Below the pieces are notes generated by a model that saw only the letters and a program-made list of their open reading frames with translations, was not told the DNA's origin and ran no database searches. Shown in pieces: positions 1 through 8,534 of a DNA stretch of 64,000 nt. The position numbers were made by a program, and so were the translations under genes. The stretch covers positions 1,240,001 to 1,304,000 of the forward strand of contig NZ_JAAIKC010000001.1 of the NCBI RefSeq assembly GCF_010820665.1. Direction: 5' to 3'. This DNA comes from Paenibacillus sp. SYP-B3998 (GTDB lineage Bacteria > Bacillota > Bacilli > Paenibacillales > NBRC-103111). The stretch's first letter is position 1; every line of letters starts with the position of its first letter.

Positions 1-211
1 TGAGCTTCAAATGGCATCGACTAATCACAAGTTGAACGAAGATGTGGAAACGTTCTTCATGACCTCTAAGCCCAAGTATTCCTATTTGAGCTCTAGTATT
101 GTGAAGGAAATCGCTCGTTTCCATGGCCCGGTTGGGGATCTCGTGCCACCTGAGGTTGAAGAGGCGTTGAAGAAGAAGTTCCCGGTGATCGAAGTGGACG
201 ATAACGTTTAA
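1..211 (+). CDS. coaD: Phosphopantetheine adenylyltransferase, C-terminal part
   Basis: This is the end of a gene that begins before the window; the frame is open from base 2. The visible residues (ELQMASTNHKLN, then ETFFM, YLSSSIVKEIA and PEVEEALKKKF) match the C-terminal end of CoaD, which transfers AMP from ATP to 4'-phosphopantetheine in coenzyme A synthesis in the cytosol. The SSSIVKE segment is a family hallmark near the C-terminus. The gene converges on ylbJ with only two bases between the stop codons, the coaD-ylbJ order known from Bacilli. The N-terminal nucleotide-binding motif is not in the window, so activity cannot be judged. Confidence 0.93.
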   Translation, partial: ELQMASTNHKLNEDVETFFMTSKPKYSYLSSSIVKEIARFHGPVGDLVPPEVEEALKKKFPVIEVDDNV

Positions 212-213
212 AG

Positions 214-1509
214 TTAGCGGGAAATTCTGTTTCTAATTATTTGGATAGACACAGAAGCCATGAGCATAACAATTAGTAATAGCATCAACTGAGAGAGCAT
301 AGGTCCCAAGAGGCCCCATGCCGTTTCGCCGTTCAAAGGGAATGTTGTCGCTTGGTGCTCGCTTACCGCCGAATCCAACCAAAGGAAGCTGGGCTCTGCA
401 TCTTTAAGCAGCCAAACTAATGGTTTCCATAGGAATACCGTTAGCACAAATGCAAGCCCTGCATGCAGGGCGCGAGCTAGTAAGAATGATACATAGCGCG
501 CGTCTGTTTTCTGATGGAAACTGGCTACTTGGGCATGGGTGGACAAGCCTCCCCACCCTAGAAATGCCCCAATCAACGCCATTTGCGGAAGCAAGGGAAA
601 ATCCTCTATCTGGCTGAACGCGTATGCGCCAAGATGAATCTCGAACACACCTTTGATCCATTGAGGCGCCGTATCGGTGGTGATGTTTAGAAAACCAAGT
701 AGGCTACCTGTTACAAAGCTAATGCTTTGTGTCAAATGGACGATGTTCACGACATTGATCAGTACGGAGAAAATCATCATGTATCCGCCAATAAGCATCA
801 AAGTTTGAACCGAGGATGTTACGGAGTCGCCTAGGAGTTTGCCAAATGCTCGTCCGTCGTGCAAATAAGCTTCGCGCATGGTAGTTAGCGCGCGTTTCCA
901 GATCGAAGTCGAAACTGGTTTTTTCGTTGATTGAATAGATGCCGAGAGCTCGGGAGACGATTGCGTTATTCCCCGATTTTCTTTGCTGTTTCTCATTAGG
1001 AATCCGGTAAGAAGAGCTGATGTGTAATGAATAATTGTCAGCAAAATACCAAGCTGTGCATTATGCAGGAAACCTACACCAACGACCATAATGATAAATA
1101 TGGGGCTGCAAAGATGAGATAATGCCGTTAATCGTTCTGTTTCAATTCGAGTGATGAGGCCTTTTTCTCGCAGGCTAGCAGTAATTTTGGCTCCCGTAGG
1201 AAATCCTACAATAAGACCGGAAGCAAGCGCCCATCCGCTAACGCCAGGAAGTCGAAAAAGGATGCGCATAAGTGGCTCGAAAAGTGTTCCAGCTCCTTGT
1301 ATAACGCCGAATCCGATTAACAACTCGGTCATGATGAAAAAAGGCAGCAGCGCTGGAAACACGAGCTTCCACCAGATGGTAAGTCCCTCAAGCGAGGATT
1401 GAAACGCCAGATCAGGGAATAAAATGATAGACACAACAACAAGGGCAGCCAGGGCCCCCAACAGCAGCGTTGTGAGTGTACTACCGGACTTCGAATGCAT
1501 GCGCTGCAT
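214..1509 (-). CDS. ylbJ: Sporulation integral membrane protein YlbJ
   Basis: A polytopic membrane protein of 431 residues with the nucleoside-recognition (gate) type domain of the YlbJ/SpoIIM-era sporulation membrane proteins. Hydrophobic helices lie near residues 15-35, 50-70, 100-120, 150-170, 235-265, 305-325 and 405-425. The conserved segment FPALLPFFI and the motif GLIVGFPTGAK are visible. In B. subtilis ylbJ is made under the mother-cell factor sigma-E and is needed for heat-resistant spores; the same role is inferred here. The ATG at 1509 is chosen because GAGGTGA lies five bases upstream; a GTG at 1518 would sit inside that ribosome site. It is transcribed away from ylbL. It is the clearest sign that the host forms endospores. 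Confidence 0.9.
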   Translation of the reverse strand: MQRMHSKSGSTLTTLLLGALAALVVVSIILFPDLAFQSSLEGLTIWWKLVFPALLPFFIMTELLIGFGVIQGAGTLFEPLMRILFRLPGVSGWALASGLIVGFPTGAKITASLREKGLITRIETERLTALSHLCSPIFIIMVVGVGFLHNAQLGILLTIIHYTSALLTGFLMRNSKENRGITQSSPELSASIQSTKKPVSTSIWKRALTTMREAYLHDGRAFGKLLGDSVTSSVQTLMLIGGYMMIFSVLINVVNIVHLTQSISFVTGSLLGFLNITTDTAPQWIKGVFEIHLGAYAFSQIEDFPLLPQMALIGAFLGWGGLSTHAQVASFHQKTDARYVSFLLARALHAGLAFVLTVFLWKPLVWLLKDAEPSFLWLDSAVSEHQATTFPLNGETAWGLLGPMLSQLMLLLIVMLMASVSIQIIRNRISR

Positions 1510-1635
1510 GAAATTCACCTCATCCTACTAAATATGCTACATTTGTACGCGTGTAGGCGAGGCTTTAGACCAAGCTTTTGCTTGTTGAGGGACAGGAATT
1601 GTCAATTGTAATTAGCAACAGGAGGGGAAACCTGT

Positions 1636-2760
1636 ATGAATGAGAAAGATGAAAGCAGCATACGCACATGGTCGAGCGATTCGTACAGCCATCCCAAAAG
1701 AACGGCGACCAGACGCTATTTACTTTCTTTTTTGGTTGGTATTGTTATTATTTATTTGATGTTTTTTATCCAGCTTCCTTATTTTATTTTCATGCCTGGG
1801 ACAGCGGAAGAAATAAAGCCGATGGTAAGCATTCCCAAGGGTTCTGATCCCGAGAAAGGCGCACTTATGCTGACGACAGTAAGAGTCGCTGATGCCAATT
1901 TGGTTAATTACTTAATTGGTCTCGTGCACCCGTATGAGGAAATTCAACCGAAAACAAGTGTGTTTCGAAAAGGGGAGTCCGAAAAAGAGTATTCGCAGCG
2001 GCAAGAATATGTTATGCTCACTTCCCAGGCCAGTGCTATTCAAGCTGCTTATACGAAAGCGCAAGTTCCTTTTCATATTAGCCATGAGGGGGTAATGGTG
2101 CTCCAAACGCTTCCGGGCTTAGCTGGAGAGAAAGCGTTAAAGCCAGGTGACGTTTTGCTGAAAGCCGGAGACAGGGATGTTAAGGTCGCTCAGGATCTAT
2201 TGGATTCGCTTAAAGGCAAGAAGGTCGGAGATACGGTGGAGATTACGTTTACGCGTAATAAAATAGAACAAAAGGTTACCCTCACACTCGGTCCGTTACC
2301 TCAACAAGAGGGCGATAAGGGGGAGCAAAAAGCAGGTATTGGCGTGGTGCCGGCTGACATGCAGTTGGTAAAAGCTGATCAAACGGATCAGCAAGTGTCA
2401 ATCAAAGCCGGCGAAATCGGCGGGCCATCCGCAGGTCTGATGTTCTCTCTTGAGATTTATAATCAGCTTATCCCTACGGATATTACCAAGGGTCACCGCA
2501 TCGCGGGAACTGGAACAATTGATACGAATGGCATTGTTGGGCCTATTGGCGGTATCCAGCATAAGATCATCGCTGCGGATAAAGAAGGGGCGGAATTTTT
2601 CTTTGCGCCTAAAGACTTGAACTATCCCGATGGTACGAAAATTCAGAATTATTCGGATGCGGTTGCTAGAGCAAACCAAATTAAAACCAAGATGAAAATC
2701 GTGGAGATTGGCAGCTTGGATGACGCCATTAAGTTTTTAGAGGCATTACCGCAGAAGTAA
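1636..2760 (+). CDS. ylbL: YlbL/SepM family membrane-anchored PDZ-Lon protease
   Basis: A 374-residue protein with one N-terminal membrane helix (about residues 29-52), a PDZ domain (about 130-220) and a C-terminal Lon-type S16 protease domain (about 235-370). The catalytic serine is in GGPSAG (Ser265) and the lysine in GGIQHK (Lys310), the Ser-Lys dyad of Lon-like proteases. The active domain should face outside the membrane. Relatives include streptococcal SepM, which trims a competence pheromone, and B. subtilis YlbL, linked to recovery from DNA damage; the substrate here is unknown. The start ATG follows AGGAGGGG. Length and domain order are normal for the family. It is divergent from ylbJ and is followed by the yceD promoter. 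Confidence 0.9.
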   Translation: MNEKDESSIRTWSSDSYSHPKRTATRRYLLSFLVGIVIIYLMFFIQLPYFIFMPGTAEEIKPMVSIPKGSDPEKGALMLTTVRVADANLVNYLIGLVHPYEEIQPKTSVFRKGESEKEYSQRQEYVMLTSQASAIQAAYTKAQVPFHISHEGVMVLQTLPGLAGEKALKPGDVLLKAGDRDVKVAQDLLDSLKGKKVGDTVEITFTRNKIEQKVTLTLGPLPQQEGDKGEQKAGIGVVPADMQLVKADQTDQQVSIKAGEIGGPSAGLMFSLEIYNQLIPTDITKGHRIAGTGTIDTNGIVGPIGGIQHKIIAADKEGAEFFFAPKDLNYPDGTKIQNYSDAVARANQIKTKMKIVEIGSLDDAIKFLEALPQK

Positions 2761-2791
2761 TTGTTTACTAGCGAAAATAATATATTTATAA

Positions 2792-2821
2792 TTGACAAAA
2801 GGTAAGCAAACTGGATATAAT
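2792..2821 (+). promoter_or_regulatory. Sigma-A promoter of yceD-rpmF
   Basis: A perfect TTGACA (2792-2797) and a perfect TATAAT (2816-2821) are separated by 18 bases, and a start codon with a ribosome site follows at 2849. The TTG that opens the longest reading frame of yceD is the first half of this -35 box, which argues for the internal ATG as the real start. Confidence 0.8.
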
Positions 2822-2848
2822 AATCTTTGTTTGTTTGGGGTGATAAAC

Positions 2849-3355
2849 ATGCAAATTCGTTTTAAAGAGTTAGCTCTTAAAGGACTACCGGTGCACATGA
2901 CACAAGATATGAATTTGACCGCGCCTTTTGAGGGGCGTCATGATATCCTTGGCTATAGTCCCGTACATGTCGATCTTCATGCCGTGCATGAAGGAGGAGC
3001 AGCGAAAGTTAACGGTACGTTAACGCTAGACTTGGAGTTAAGCTGTTCACGATGCTTATCCCACACTAATCAAACAATCGAGCTTCCTTTCAAGGAAGTC
3101 TTCATGCAGAAGCCAGAAGATGATGCCGAGATCGACGAGGATATTCATCTGGTGATTGGAGATAAAATCGATTTAGAGCCTTACGTTGTAGAAAATGTAG
3201 TGGTGGGTTTACCTTACATACCACTTTGTGACGAAGCGTGCAAAGGTCTCTGTCCCGTGTGCGGAGAAAATCGCAATCTCTTGGATTGCGGCTGTAAGCA
3301 GGAAAAGGTTGATCCTAGACTTGCTGGGCTCGCGGACTTTTTTAACAAAGAATAA
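2849..3355 (+). CDS. yceD: YceD/DUF177 family protein linked to 23S rRNA accumulation
   Basis: A 168-residue protein of the YceD (DUF177, YlbN in B. subtilis) family. It carries the Cys pair CSRC in the middle and a Cys-rich C-terminal half (CDEAC, CPVCGENRN, CGC), the metal-binding pattern of the family. YceD is required for normal 23S rRNA levels in E. coli and plants and is almost always found next to rpmF, as here, so a role in large-subunit assembly is inferred. The ATG at 2849 is preferred: a GGGGTGA ribosome site precedes it, whereas the longer frame would start inside the promoter. It is cotranscribed with rpmF, 37 bases downstream. Confidence 0.9.
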   Translation: MQIRFKELALKGLPVHMTQDMNLTAPFEGRHDILGYSPVHVDLHAVHEGGAAKVNGTLTLDLELSCSRCLSHTNQTIELPFKEVFMQKPEDDAEIDEDIHLVIGDKIDLEPYVVENVVVGLPYIPLCDEACKGLCPVCGENRNLLDCGCKQEKVDPRLAGLADFFNKE

Positions 3356-3392
3356 GGCAACATTGAAATTCGTTTAAGGAGGTGTTTTGAAT

Positions 3393-3566
3393 ATGGCAGT
3401 ACCTCAAAGAAGAACGTCCAAAACTCGTCGCGACAAGCGCCGTACTCACTTTAAATTGGAAGTTCCAGGCATGGTGAAATGCGAACAATGTGGAGAACTG
3501 AAGCTAGCACATCACGTGTGCAAAACTTGCGGAACTTACAAAGGTAGAGAGATCGTAAAAGCATAA
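3393..3566 (+). CDS. rpmF: 50S ribosomal protein L32
   Basis: A 57-residue protein beginning [12 protein letters not shown], the conserved L32 N-terminus, followed by a zinc-ribbon pattern C-x2-C-x9-C-x2-C (CEQC and CKTC). It is a structural protein of the large ribosomal subunit. All four cysteines are present, so this is the zinc-binding form rather than the Cys-less copy some Bacilli also carry. A strong ribosome site, AAGGAGGTG, lies before the ATG. It is the second and last gene of the yceD-rpmF unit, closed by the terminator at 3575. Confidence 0.97.
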   Translation: MAVPQRRTSKTRRDKRRTHFKLEVPGMVKCEQCGELKLAHHVCKTCGTYKGREIVKA

Positions 3567-3574
3567 GAAAAGAC

Positions 3575-3611
3575 ATAGTACTTCATCCTAGTGTGAGGTG
3601 CTATTTTTTTT
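3575..3611 (+). terminator. Rho-independent terminator of yceD-rpmF
   Basis: A 12-base-pair stem with a few G-U pairs (ATAGTACTTCAT against GTGAGGTGCTAT) has a short loop and is followed by eight T residues. It separates the rpmF unit from the FapR-regulated operon. Confidence 0.8.
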
Positions 3612-3636
3612 GCTTTCTTTTTGGTGGTAAATTTAA

Positions 3637-3664
3637 TATACTACAGTTTAGTATCTGGTAATAA
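3637..3664 (+). promoter_or_regulatory. FapR operator with the likely fapR promoter -10
   Basis: The 17 bases at 3648-3664, TTAGTATCTGGTAATAA, agree at 14 positions with the palindromic FapR box known from B. subtilis (TTAGTACCTGATACTAA). A TATACT at 3637-3642 sits just upstream, so the box would cover the transcription start, where FapR operators normally act; the -35 is weak. This predicts that FapR represses its own operon when malonyl-CoA is low. Confidence 0.75.
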
Positions 3665-3756
3665 GATGAGATATAAGGCAACTTGATCCAAGATTGAAGC
3701 GGGCAATTTGTCATTCATAATCACAATGCCATATAAATAGCATCTCACGAGATAAG

Positions 3757-4371
3757 GTGGTGCTTGCCATCGAACGTCTTCCCAAACGACAGAGGCAGCA
3801 ACAGCTGCTTCAAGCGATTGAAGCGAATCCATTTATGACGGACGAGGAGCTTATGCGAACGTTTCAAGTGAGTATCCAAACCGTTCGATTGGATCGTCTG
3901 GAGCTTGGTATTCCCGAATTGCGGGAACGAATGAAGCATATGGCGGTCAAAACGCATGATCAAGTGCGATCCCTGCCGATTGATGAAGTCATTGGAGAAG
4001 TGATCGATTTGCAGCTGGATCAAAGCGGTATTTCGATTTTTGAAATTAAAGAAGAGCATGTCTTTTCAAGAACCAAAATTGCTAGAGGACATCATATATT
4101 CTCGCAGGCCAACTCCTTGGCTGTTGCCGTCATCGACGATCCAATTGCTCTAACAGCTTCTGCTGATATTCGCTTTATTCGTTCTGTGAAGTTCGGAGAG
4201 AAATGTATCGCAAAAGCATACGTGCGTTCTGTTTCCAAAGGGAAAGCTCGGGTAGAAGTGTTTTCGTACGTGGGCGACGAGGACGTGTTTCGGGGCAACT
4301 TTGTGATCTTTCATTCGAAGAAAGAGCAACATCTAGATAAGGAGGACAAGCTGCATGCGGATTGCGATTGA
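3757..4371 (+). CDS. fapR: Transcriptional repressor of lipid synthesis FapR
   Basis: A 204-residue repressor with an N-terminal helix-turn-helix (about residues 20-55, containing TDEEL and [21 protein letters not shown]) and a C-terminal hotdog-fold domain that binds malonyl-CoA ([28 protein letters not shown]). Malonyl-CoA releases FapR from DNA and so couples lipid gene expression to precursor supply. An operator lies 93 bases upstream, and the target genes follow directly. The start is uncertain: GTG 3757 is the first possible codon but has no ribosome site. AAGGTGG at 3754-3760 is best spaced for the non-standard ATC at 3769, which is also nearer the N-terminus of B. subtilis FapR. The end overlaps plsX by 17 bases. 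Confidence 0.93.
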   Translation: MVLAIERLPKRQRQQQLLQAIEANPFMTDEELMRTFQVSIQTVRLDRLELGIPELRERMKHMAVKTHDQVRSLPIDEVIGEVIDLQLDQSGISIFEIKEEHVFSRTKIARGHHIFSQANSLAVAVIDDPIALTASADIRFIRSVKFGEKCIAKAYVRSVSKGKARVEVFSYVGDEDVFRGNFVIFHSKKEQHLDKEDKLHADCD

Positions 4372-5344
4372 TGCAATGGGGGGCGATCATGCCCCTAAAG
4401 TTGTAGTAGAGGGTGCGCTCGCAGCGGCCAAAGAGTGGAGCGACGTAGAAATTATTCTTGTTGGTAACTCGGCTGCGATCGAGGCGTGTCTGACTGAGAG
4501 GCCATCGAACTTGACTATCCGGCATACGGAAGAAGTTATTGAAGCCGACGATGAACCTGTGAAAGCAGTACGTCGCAAAAAAGACGCTTCCATGGTGGTA
4601 GCAGGTAGACTTGTGCGTGAGAAAGAAGCGGAAGCGATGATCTCCGCAGGTAACACAGGTGCGTTAATGACAACCGGACTACTTATCGTTGGAAGAATTC
4701 CAGGCATAGAGCGCCCGGCGCTCGCACCAATGCTGCCGACGACCAATGGCAACGGTGTGCTGGCACTTGACTTAGGTGCTAATATGGATGCAACGGCTGA
4801 ACATTTGACGCAGTATGCGATCATGGGAAGTATTTACCGTAATAAAGTGCACGGCATTGCCGAGCCGCGAGTAGGACTCTTGAACGTAGGTACGGAAGCG
4901 ATGAAAGGGAACGAGCTAACGAAGGCTGCCTATCCTTTATTGGAACAAGCGCCTGTTCGTTTTATCGGGAACGTTGAATCGCGTGATGTGCTTCGCGCAG
5001 AGTGCGATGTCATTGTTTGCGATGGGTTTGCGGGTAACATTATGTTGAAATCGCTAGAGGGCGCCGCTTCTGTATTTTTCTCCGTTTTAAAGGCGGAATT
5101 TACGAAAACTTGGTATTCCAAACTAGCTGCGGCTATACTAAAACCGGGCATAATGAAATTTCGTAAACAATTTGACTATAAAGAGCACGGCGCGGGACCT
5201 CTCTTAGGGATCCAAGGCTTAGTACTGAAATGCCACGGATCGTCTGACGCCAATGCGATCAAAAATGCAGTCCGCCAAGCGAGAATCGCCTTACAGAACG
5301 ATTTGGTTGGTGCGATATCTGCAGAAATCAATCACGGGAAGTGA
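4355..5344 (+). CDS. plsX: Phosphate acyltransferase PlsX
   Basis: A 329-residue soluble enzyme that converts acyl-ACP and phosphate into acyl-phosphate, the acyl donor for PlsY in phospholipid synthesis. The N-terminus [15 protein letters not shown] and the segments [33 protein letters not shown] and [12 protein letters not shown] are diagnostic. The length is normal. It overlaps the end of fapR, with AAGGAGG just before its start, so the two are probably translationally coupled. It acts at the membrane surface and links the fatty-acid genes that follow to phospholipid assembly. Confidence 0.97.
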   Translation: MRIAIDAMGGDHAPKVVVEGALAAAKEWSDVEIILVGNSAAIEACLTERPSNLTIRHTEEVIEADDEPVKAVRRKKDASMVVAGRLVREKEAEAMISAGNTGALMTTGLLIVGRIPGIERPALAPMLPTTNGNGVLALDLGANMDATAEHLTQYAIMGSIYRNKVHGIAEPRVGLLNVGTEAMKGNELTKAAYPLLEQAPVRFIGNVESRDVLRAECDVIVCDGFAGNIMLKSLEGAASVFFSVLKAEFTKTWYSKLAAAILKPGIMKFRKQFDYKEHGAGPLLGIQGLVLKCHGSSDANAIKNAVRQARIALQNDLVGAISAEINHGK

Positions 5345-5355
5345 GAGAGAACAAC

Positions 5356-6342
5356 ATGAACCTTATACCGGTTGGGGTACTCGGAACAGGCAAATATGTG
5401 CCTGATCGCATTTTGACGAATCAAGAACTTGAAACCATGGTTGAAACGAACGATGAGTGGATCGTCACCAGAACTGGAATTCGTGAAAGAAGAATTGCAG
5501 CGGAAGGACAAGCAACATCGGATCTCTGCTATGAAGCTTCACTCGTCGCACTTGCGAATGCTGGAATCACGCCAGAGCAACTGGATTTAATCATTGTGGC
5601 TACGATTACGCCGGATATGTCATTTCCGTCTACGGCTTGTATCCTTCAAGAAAAGCTAGGCGCCAAGAAAGCGGCAGCATTTGACCTGTCAGCTGCATGC
5701 TCGGGTTTCGTTTATGGATTAGCTAATGCATCGAACTTCATTGCTACGGGTACATACCAATACGCGCTTGTTATTGGCGCTGATTGTTTGTCCAAAATTA
5801 CGGATTATACAGATCGTAACACTTGCATTCTTTTCGGAGACGGTGCAGGCGCGGTTGTGATCGGTGAAGTGCCGGAAGGCAGAGGATTCAAGTCATTTGA
5901 ATTAGGAGCAGACGGCACAGGCGGTCCGTTGTTGAAGATCGAGGGCGGGGGTTCTCGTAACCCGGCTTCACAAGCATCTCTTGACCAACGTTTACATTAT
6001 ATATACATGGCTGGCGCTGAAGTGTTCAAATTCGCGGTTCGTATTATGGGGAATGCAGCGGATGAAGTGCTTCGTAAAGCAGGCTGGGAAAAAAGTGAGA
6101 TTGATCTCCTTGTTCCGCATCAAGCGAACATGAGAATTATTCAAGCGTCCCTCAACCGTTTGGACATGACGGAAGATAGATGTATGATTAACTTGGACAA
6201 GTACGGCAACATGTCAGCTGCCTCCATTCCGGTAGCATTGGCTGAAGCTGTTGAGCAGGGCAGATTGACCGAAGGCGAGCGCATTGTACTTGTTGGCTTT
6301 GGCGGGGGTTTGACATGGGGCGCATCTGCGCTAGTTTGGTAA
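5356..6342 (+). CDS. fabH: 3-oxoacyl-ACP synthase III (FabH)
   Basis: A 328-residue condensing enzyme that starts fatty-acid chains by joining an acyl-CoA primer to malonyl-ACP. The catalytic triad is visible: Cys115 in SAACSGF, His in VPHQAN and Asn in YGNMSAAS. GFGGGLTWG near the C-terminus is also typical. In branched-chain Firmicutes FabH prefers isobutyryl-, isovaleryl- and anteisovaleryl-CoA; that is likely here but cannot be read from sequence alone. The ATG at 5356 is chosen, with GAGAGAG upstream; a GTG at 5341 overlaps the plsX stop. B. subtilis has fabH elsewhere, so its place in the fap operon supports a Paenibacillus-like host. Confidence 0.96.
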   Translation: MNLIPVGVLGTGKYVPDRILTNQELETMVETNDEWIVTRTGIRERRIAAEGQATSDLCYEASLVALANAGITPEQLDLIIVATITPDMSFPSTACILQEKLGAKKAAAFDLSAACSGFVYGLANASNFIATGTYQYALVIGADCLSKITDYTDRNTCILFGDGAGAVVIGEVPEGRGFKSFELGADGTGGPLLKIEGGGSRNPASQASLDQRLHYIYMAGAEVFKFAVRIMGNAADEVLRKAGWEKSEIDLLVPHQANMRIIQASLNRLDMTEDRCMINLDKYGNMSAASIPVALAEAVEQGRLTEGERIVLVGFGGGLTWGASALVW

Positions 6343-6442
6343 GAAAAATGCAATTATATTTAGCCTAAAAGCAACAAATTAGCATAAGAAATCAACAACA
6401 TGATAACATATGAACTGATCGCGGAAGGGAATTTTTTCTTGT

Positions 6443-7396
6443 ATGGGTAAAATTGCTTTTGTTTTTCCAGGGCAGGGTTCGCAGTCGGTCGGAATGGGGT
6501 ATGATTTATATCAAAACCATCCTGCTGCTAAAGCGTACTTCGACCGCGCCAATGAAGCGCTAGATTTTTCTCTTTCAGACCTGATTTTCCAAGGTCCGGA
6601 GGAAGAATTGAAAATCACGTATCACACGCAGCCGGCGTTGTTGACGACAAGCATCGCTTGTCTTGAAGCGTTCAAGGCTGCGGGAGTTACTCCAGACTAC
6701 GTCGCAGGACATAGTCTGGGGGAATACAGCGCGCTCGTCGCAGCTGGCGTGCTTAAGTTCGAGGACGCTGTCCGCACGGTACAAGCCCGCGGCAAGTTCA
6801 TGGAGCAGGCCGTTCCTGGCGGCCTGGGCGCTATGGCGGCCGTTCTCGGAGCCGAGCGCGGAGCGCTGGCGGAGCTTTGCGCGGCCATCACGAGCGGCGG
6901 CTCCGTTGTGGAGCTCGCCAATGTGAACTGCCCGGGACAGATTGTCGTCTCGGGCAGTAAGGAGGGCGTTGCAGCGGTCGTAGAGCGCTGCAAAGAAGCA
7001 GGCGCGAAGCGTGCTATCCCGCTTGAAGTGAGCGGTCCTTTTCACTCATCGCTCATGAGGCCGGCTTCCGAACATCTCGCAGAGGTACTCGCGTCTGTTG
7101 AAATGAGTCAAGCGTCCGTACCGGTTGTAGCCAACGTAACAGCACGGTCAGTGACGCAGCCTGGCGACATTCGCGGGCTGCTGGTCGAGCAGGTTTACTC
7201 CCCGGTTCTCTGGGAAGATACCGTTGCTTACTTGATTGGTCAAGGCGTTGACACGTTCATTGAGCTTGGCTCGGGTACTGTGCTCGCAGGATTGATCAAG
7301 AAGGTCGATAGGAGCGTTAGAATCATTTCTATCGGAAGTTTAGAAGCTTTGGATAAGTATTTGCAGGAGGTTGTTCACGAACATGCTAACGGGTAA
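6443..7396 (+). CDS. fabD: Malonyl-CoA:ACP transacylase (FabD)
   Basis: A 317-residue enzyme that loads malonyl groups from malonyl-CoA onto ACP. The FPGQGSQ N-terminal motif, the nucleophile Ser91 in [10 protein letters not shown] and the catalytic His201 in SGPFHSSLM are all present. The start ATG has GGAAGGGA upstream. The middle of the gene (about 6781-6900) is roughly 72% G+C by count, far above its neighbours and above the ends of the same gene, and holds several perfect inverted repeats; the encoded protein is nevertheless normal. The 3' end overlaps fabG by 14 bases, implying coupled translation. Confidence 0.96.
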   Translation: MGKIAFVFPGQGSQSVGMGYDLYQNHPAAKAYFDRANEALDFSLSDLIFQGPEEELKITYHTQPALLTTSIACLEAFKAAGVTPDYVAGHSLGEYSALVAAGVLKFEDAVRTVQARGKFMEQAVPGGLGAMAAVLGAERGALAELCAAITSGGSVVELANVNCPGQIVVSGSKEGVAAVVERCKEAGAKRAIPLEVSGPFHSSLMRPASEHLAEVLASVEMSQASVPVVANVTARSVTQPGDIRGLLVEQVYSPVLWEDTVAYLIGQGVDTFIELGSGTVLAGLIKKVDRSVRIISIGSLEALDKYLQEVVHEHANG

Positions 7397-8123
7397 AGTG
7401 GCACTTGTAACTGGCGCATCTCGAGGTATTGGCCGCGCGATCGCTTTGCATCTAGCTGAATCTGGAGCAGATGTGGCTGTTAACTACGCTGGCAGTGAGA
7501 ACGCTGCCCAGGAAGTTGTGGAACTGATCGAAGCGATGGGGCGCAAAGCCGTTAAACTTCGTGCAGACGTCAGCAGCTTCCAAGAAGCAGATGATTTAGT
7601 GAAGCAAACGCTTGAGATTTTTGGTAAGATTGATATTCTTGTGAATAATGCAGGCATAACAAGAGACAATTTAATCATGCGAATGAAGGAAGAAGAGTTC
7701 GATCAAGTAATCGCTACGAATCTGAAGGGCGTGTTTAATTGCGTGAAAGCCGTTACTCGTCCGATGATGAAGCAGCGCTTTGGTCGAATCATTAATATAT
7801 CTTCCGTAGTAGGTGTGCTCGGCAATCCGGGTCAGGCCAACTATGTGGCAGCAAAAGCAGGCGTCATTGGGCTGACCAAAGCGACTGCAAGGGAGCTTTC
7901 TTCTCGAGGTATTACCGTGAATGCGGTTGCGCCAGGTTTTATTGAAACCGATATGACCGACAAGCTGTCGGCCGAGATGCGTGAGCACATGTTGAAGCAA
8001 ATACCATTGGAGCGCCTAGGACAGCCTGAAGAAATCGCTAAGGTTGTTCGCTTTCTAGCCTCCGACGATGCGTCTTACATGACAGGCCAAACGCTTCATG
8101 TGGATGGCGGCATGTACATGTAA
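7383..8123 (+). CDS. fabG: 3-oxoacyl-ACP reductase (FabG)
   Basis: A 246-residue short-chain dehydrogenase that reduces 3-oxoacyl-ACP with NADPH in the elongation cycle. The cofactor motif TGASRGIG (about residues 10-17), NNAG, Asn113, Ser141, Tyr154 and Lys158 form the complete active site, and it ends in the usual [14 protein letters not shown]. The ATG at 7383 is preferred; a TTG at 7371 would touch the GGAGG ribosome site. The gene starts inside the end of fabD. The acpP promoter lies directly downstream. Confidence 0.96.
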   Translation: MLTGKVALVTGASRGIGRAIALHLAESGADVAVNYAGSENAAQEVVELIEAMGRKAVKLRADVSSFQEADDLVKQTLEIFGKIDILVNNAGITRDNLIMRMKEEEFDQVIATNLKGVFNCVKAVTRPMMKQRFGRIINISSVVGVLGNPGQANYVAAKAGVIGLTKATARELSSRGITVNAVAPGFIETDMTDKLSAEMREHMLKQIPLERLGQPEEIAKVVRFLASDDASYMTGQTLHVDGGMYM

Positions 8124-8156
8124 GTTTTTCCAAAACGGGAAACTCAAAATTGCCTA

Positions 8157-8186
8157 CTGGCAATCTGTCAAAGATTCTCGTATAAT
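8157..8186 (+). promoter_or_regulatory. Possible internal promoter for acpP
   Basis: CTGGCA (8157-8162) and a perfect TATAAT (8181-8186) are 18 bases apart, ending 21 bases before the acpP start codon. An extra promoter would explain how acyl carrier protein can be made at a much higher level than the enzymes upstream. The -35 box is imperfect. Confidence 0.5.
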
Positions 8187-8207
8187 ACCAAAGAGGAGGT
8201 GAACCGG

Positions 8208-8441
8208 ATGTCCGACGTATTGGATCGTGTTAAACGAATTGTAGTCGATCGTCTAGGGGTTGATGAGGCTGAAGTCACCCTCGAAGCATCTTTCAAAGAA
8301 GATCTAGGTGCTGATTCTCTTGATGTAGTAGAATTAGTAATGGAATTAGAAGATGAGTTCGATTTAGAAATTTCAGATGAAGATGCTGAGAAGATTACGA
8401 CAGTAGGAGAAGTTACGAATTACATAAAATCTCATACGTAA
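8208..8441 (+). CDS. acpP: Acyl carrier protein
   Basis: A 77-residue acidic four-helix protein that carries growing acyl chains on a phosphopantetheine arm. The attachment serine is Ser37 in the invariant DSLDVVEL motif. The ATG at 8208 is chosen because AGGAGGT lies seven bases upstream; the GTG at 8199 falls inside that site. A hairpin with a weak T-tract separates it from fabF, suggesting that acpP can be expressed partly independently. Confidence 0.98.
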   Translation: MSDVLDRVKRIVVDRLGVDEAEVTLEASFKEDLGADSLDVVELVMELEDEFDLEISDEDAEKITTVGEVTNYIKSHT

Positions 8442-8450
8442 TAGTCTACC

Positions 8451-8490
8451 AAGTCCCGTTCTCTTTCAAGACGGGACTTCTCTCCATTTT
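8451..8490 (+). terminator. Partial terminator or attenuator between acpP and fabF
   Basis: A perfect nine-base-pair stem, AAGTCCCGT with ACGGGACTT, has an 11-base loop. The downstream tract (CTCTCCATTTT) is T-poor, so it would stop only part of the transcripts or protect the 3' end of acpP mRNA. Confidence 0.55.
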
Positions 8491-8534
8491 CCATTCACAA
8501 AAAAACGATGCTTTTCTACATAGAGGTGGAACAA

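Noticed and set aside
6575-7045. A 156-codon open frame on the minus strand inside fabD
   Set aside because: It overlaps the GC-rich patch of fabD, where stop codons are scarce by composition alone. No ribosome site or domain is seen.
7947-7954. ACCGATAT inside fabG as a sigma-D -10 box
   Set aside because: There is no TAAA at the right distance and no flagellar gene follows; it encodes the conserved ETDMT segment of FabG.
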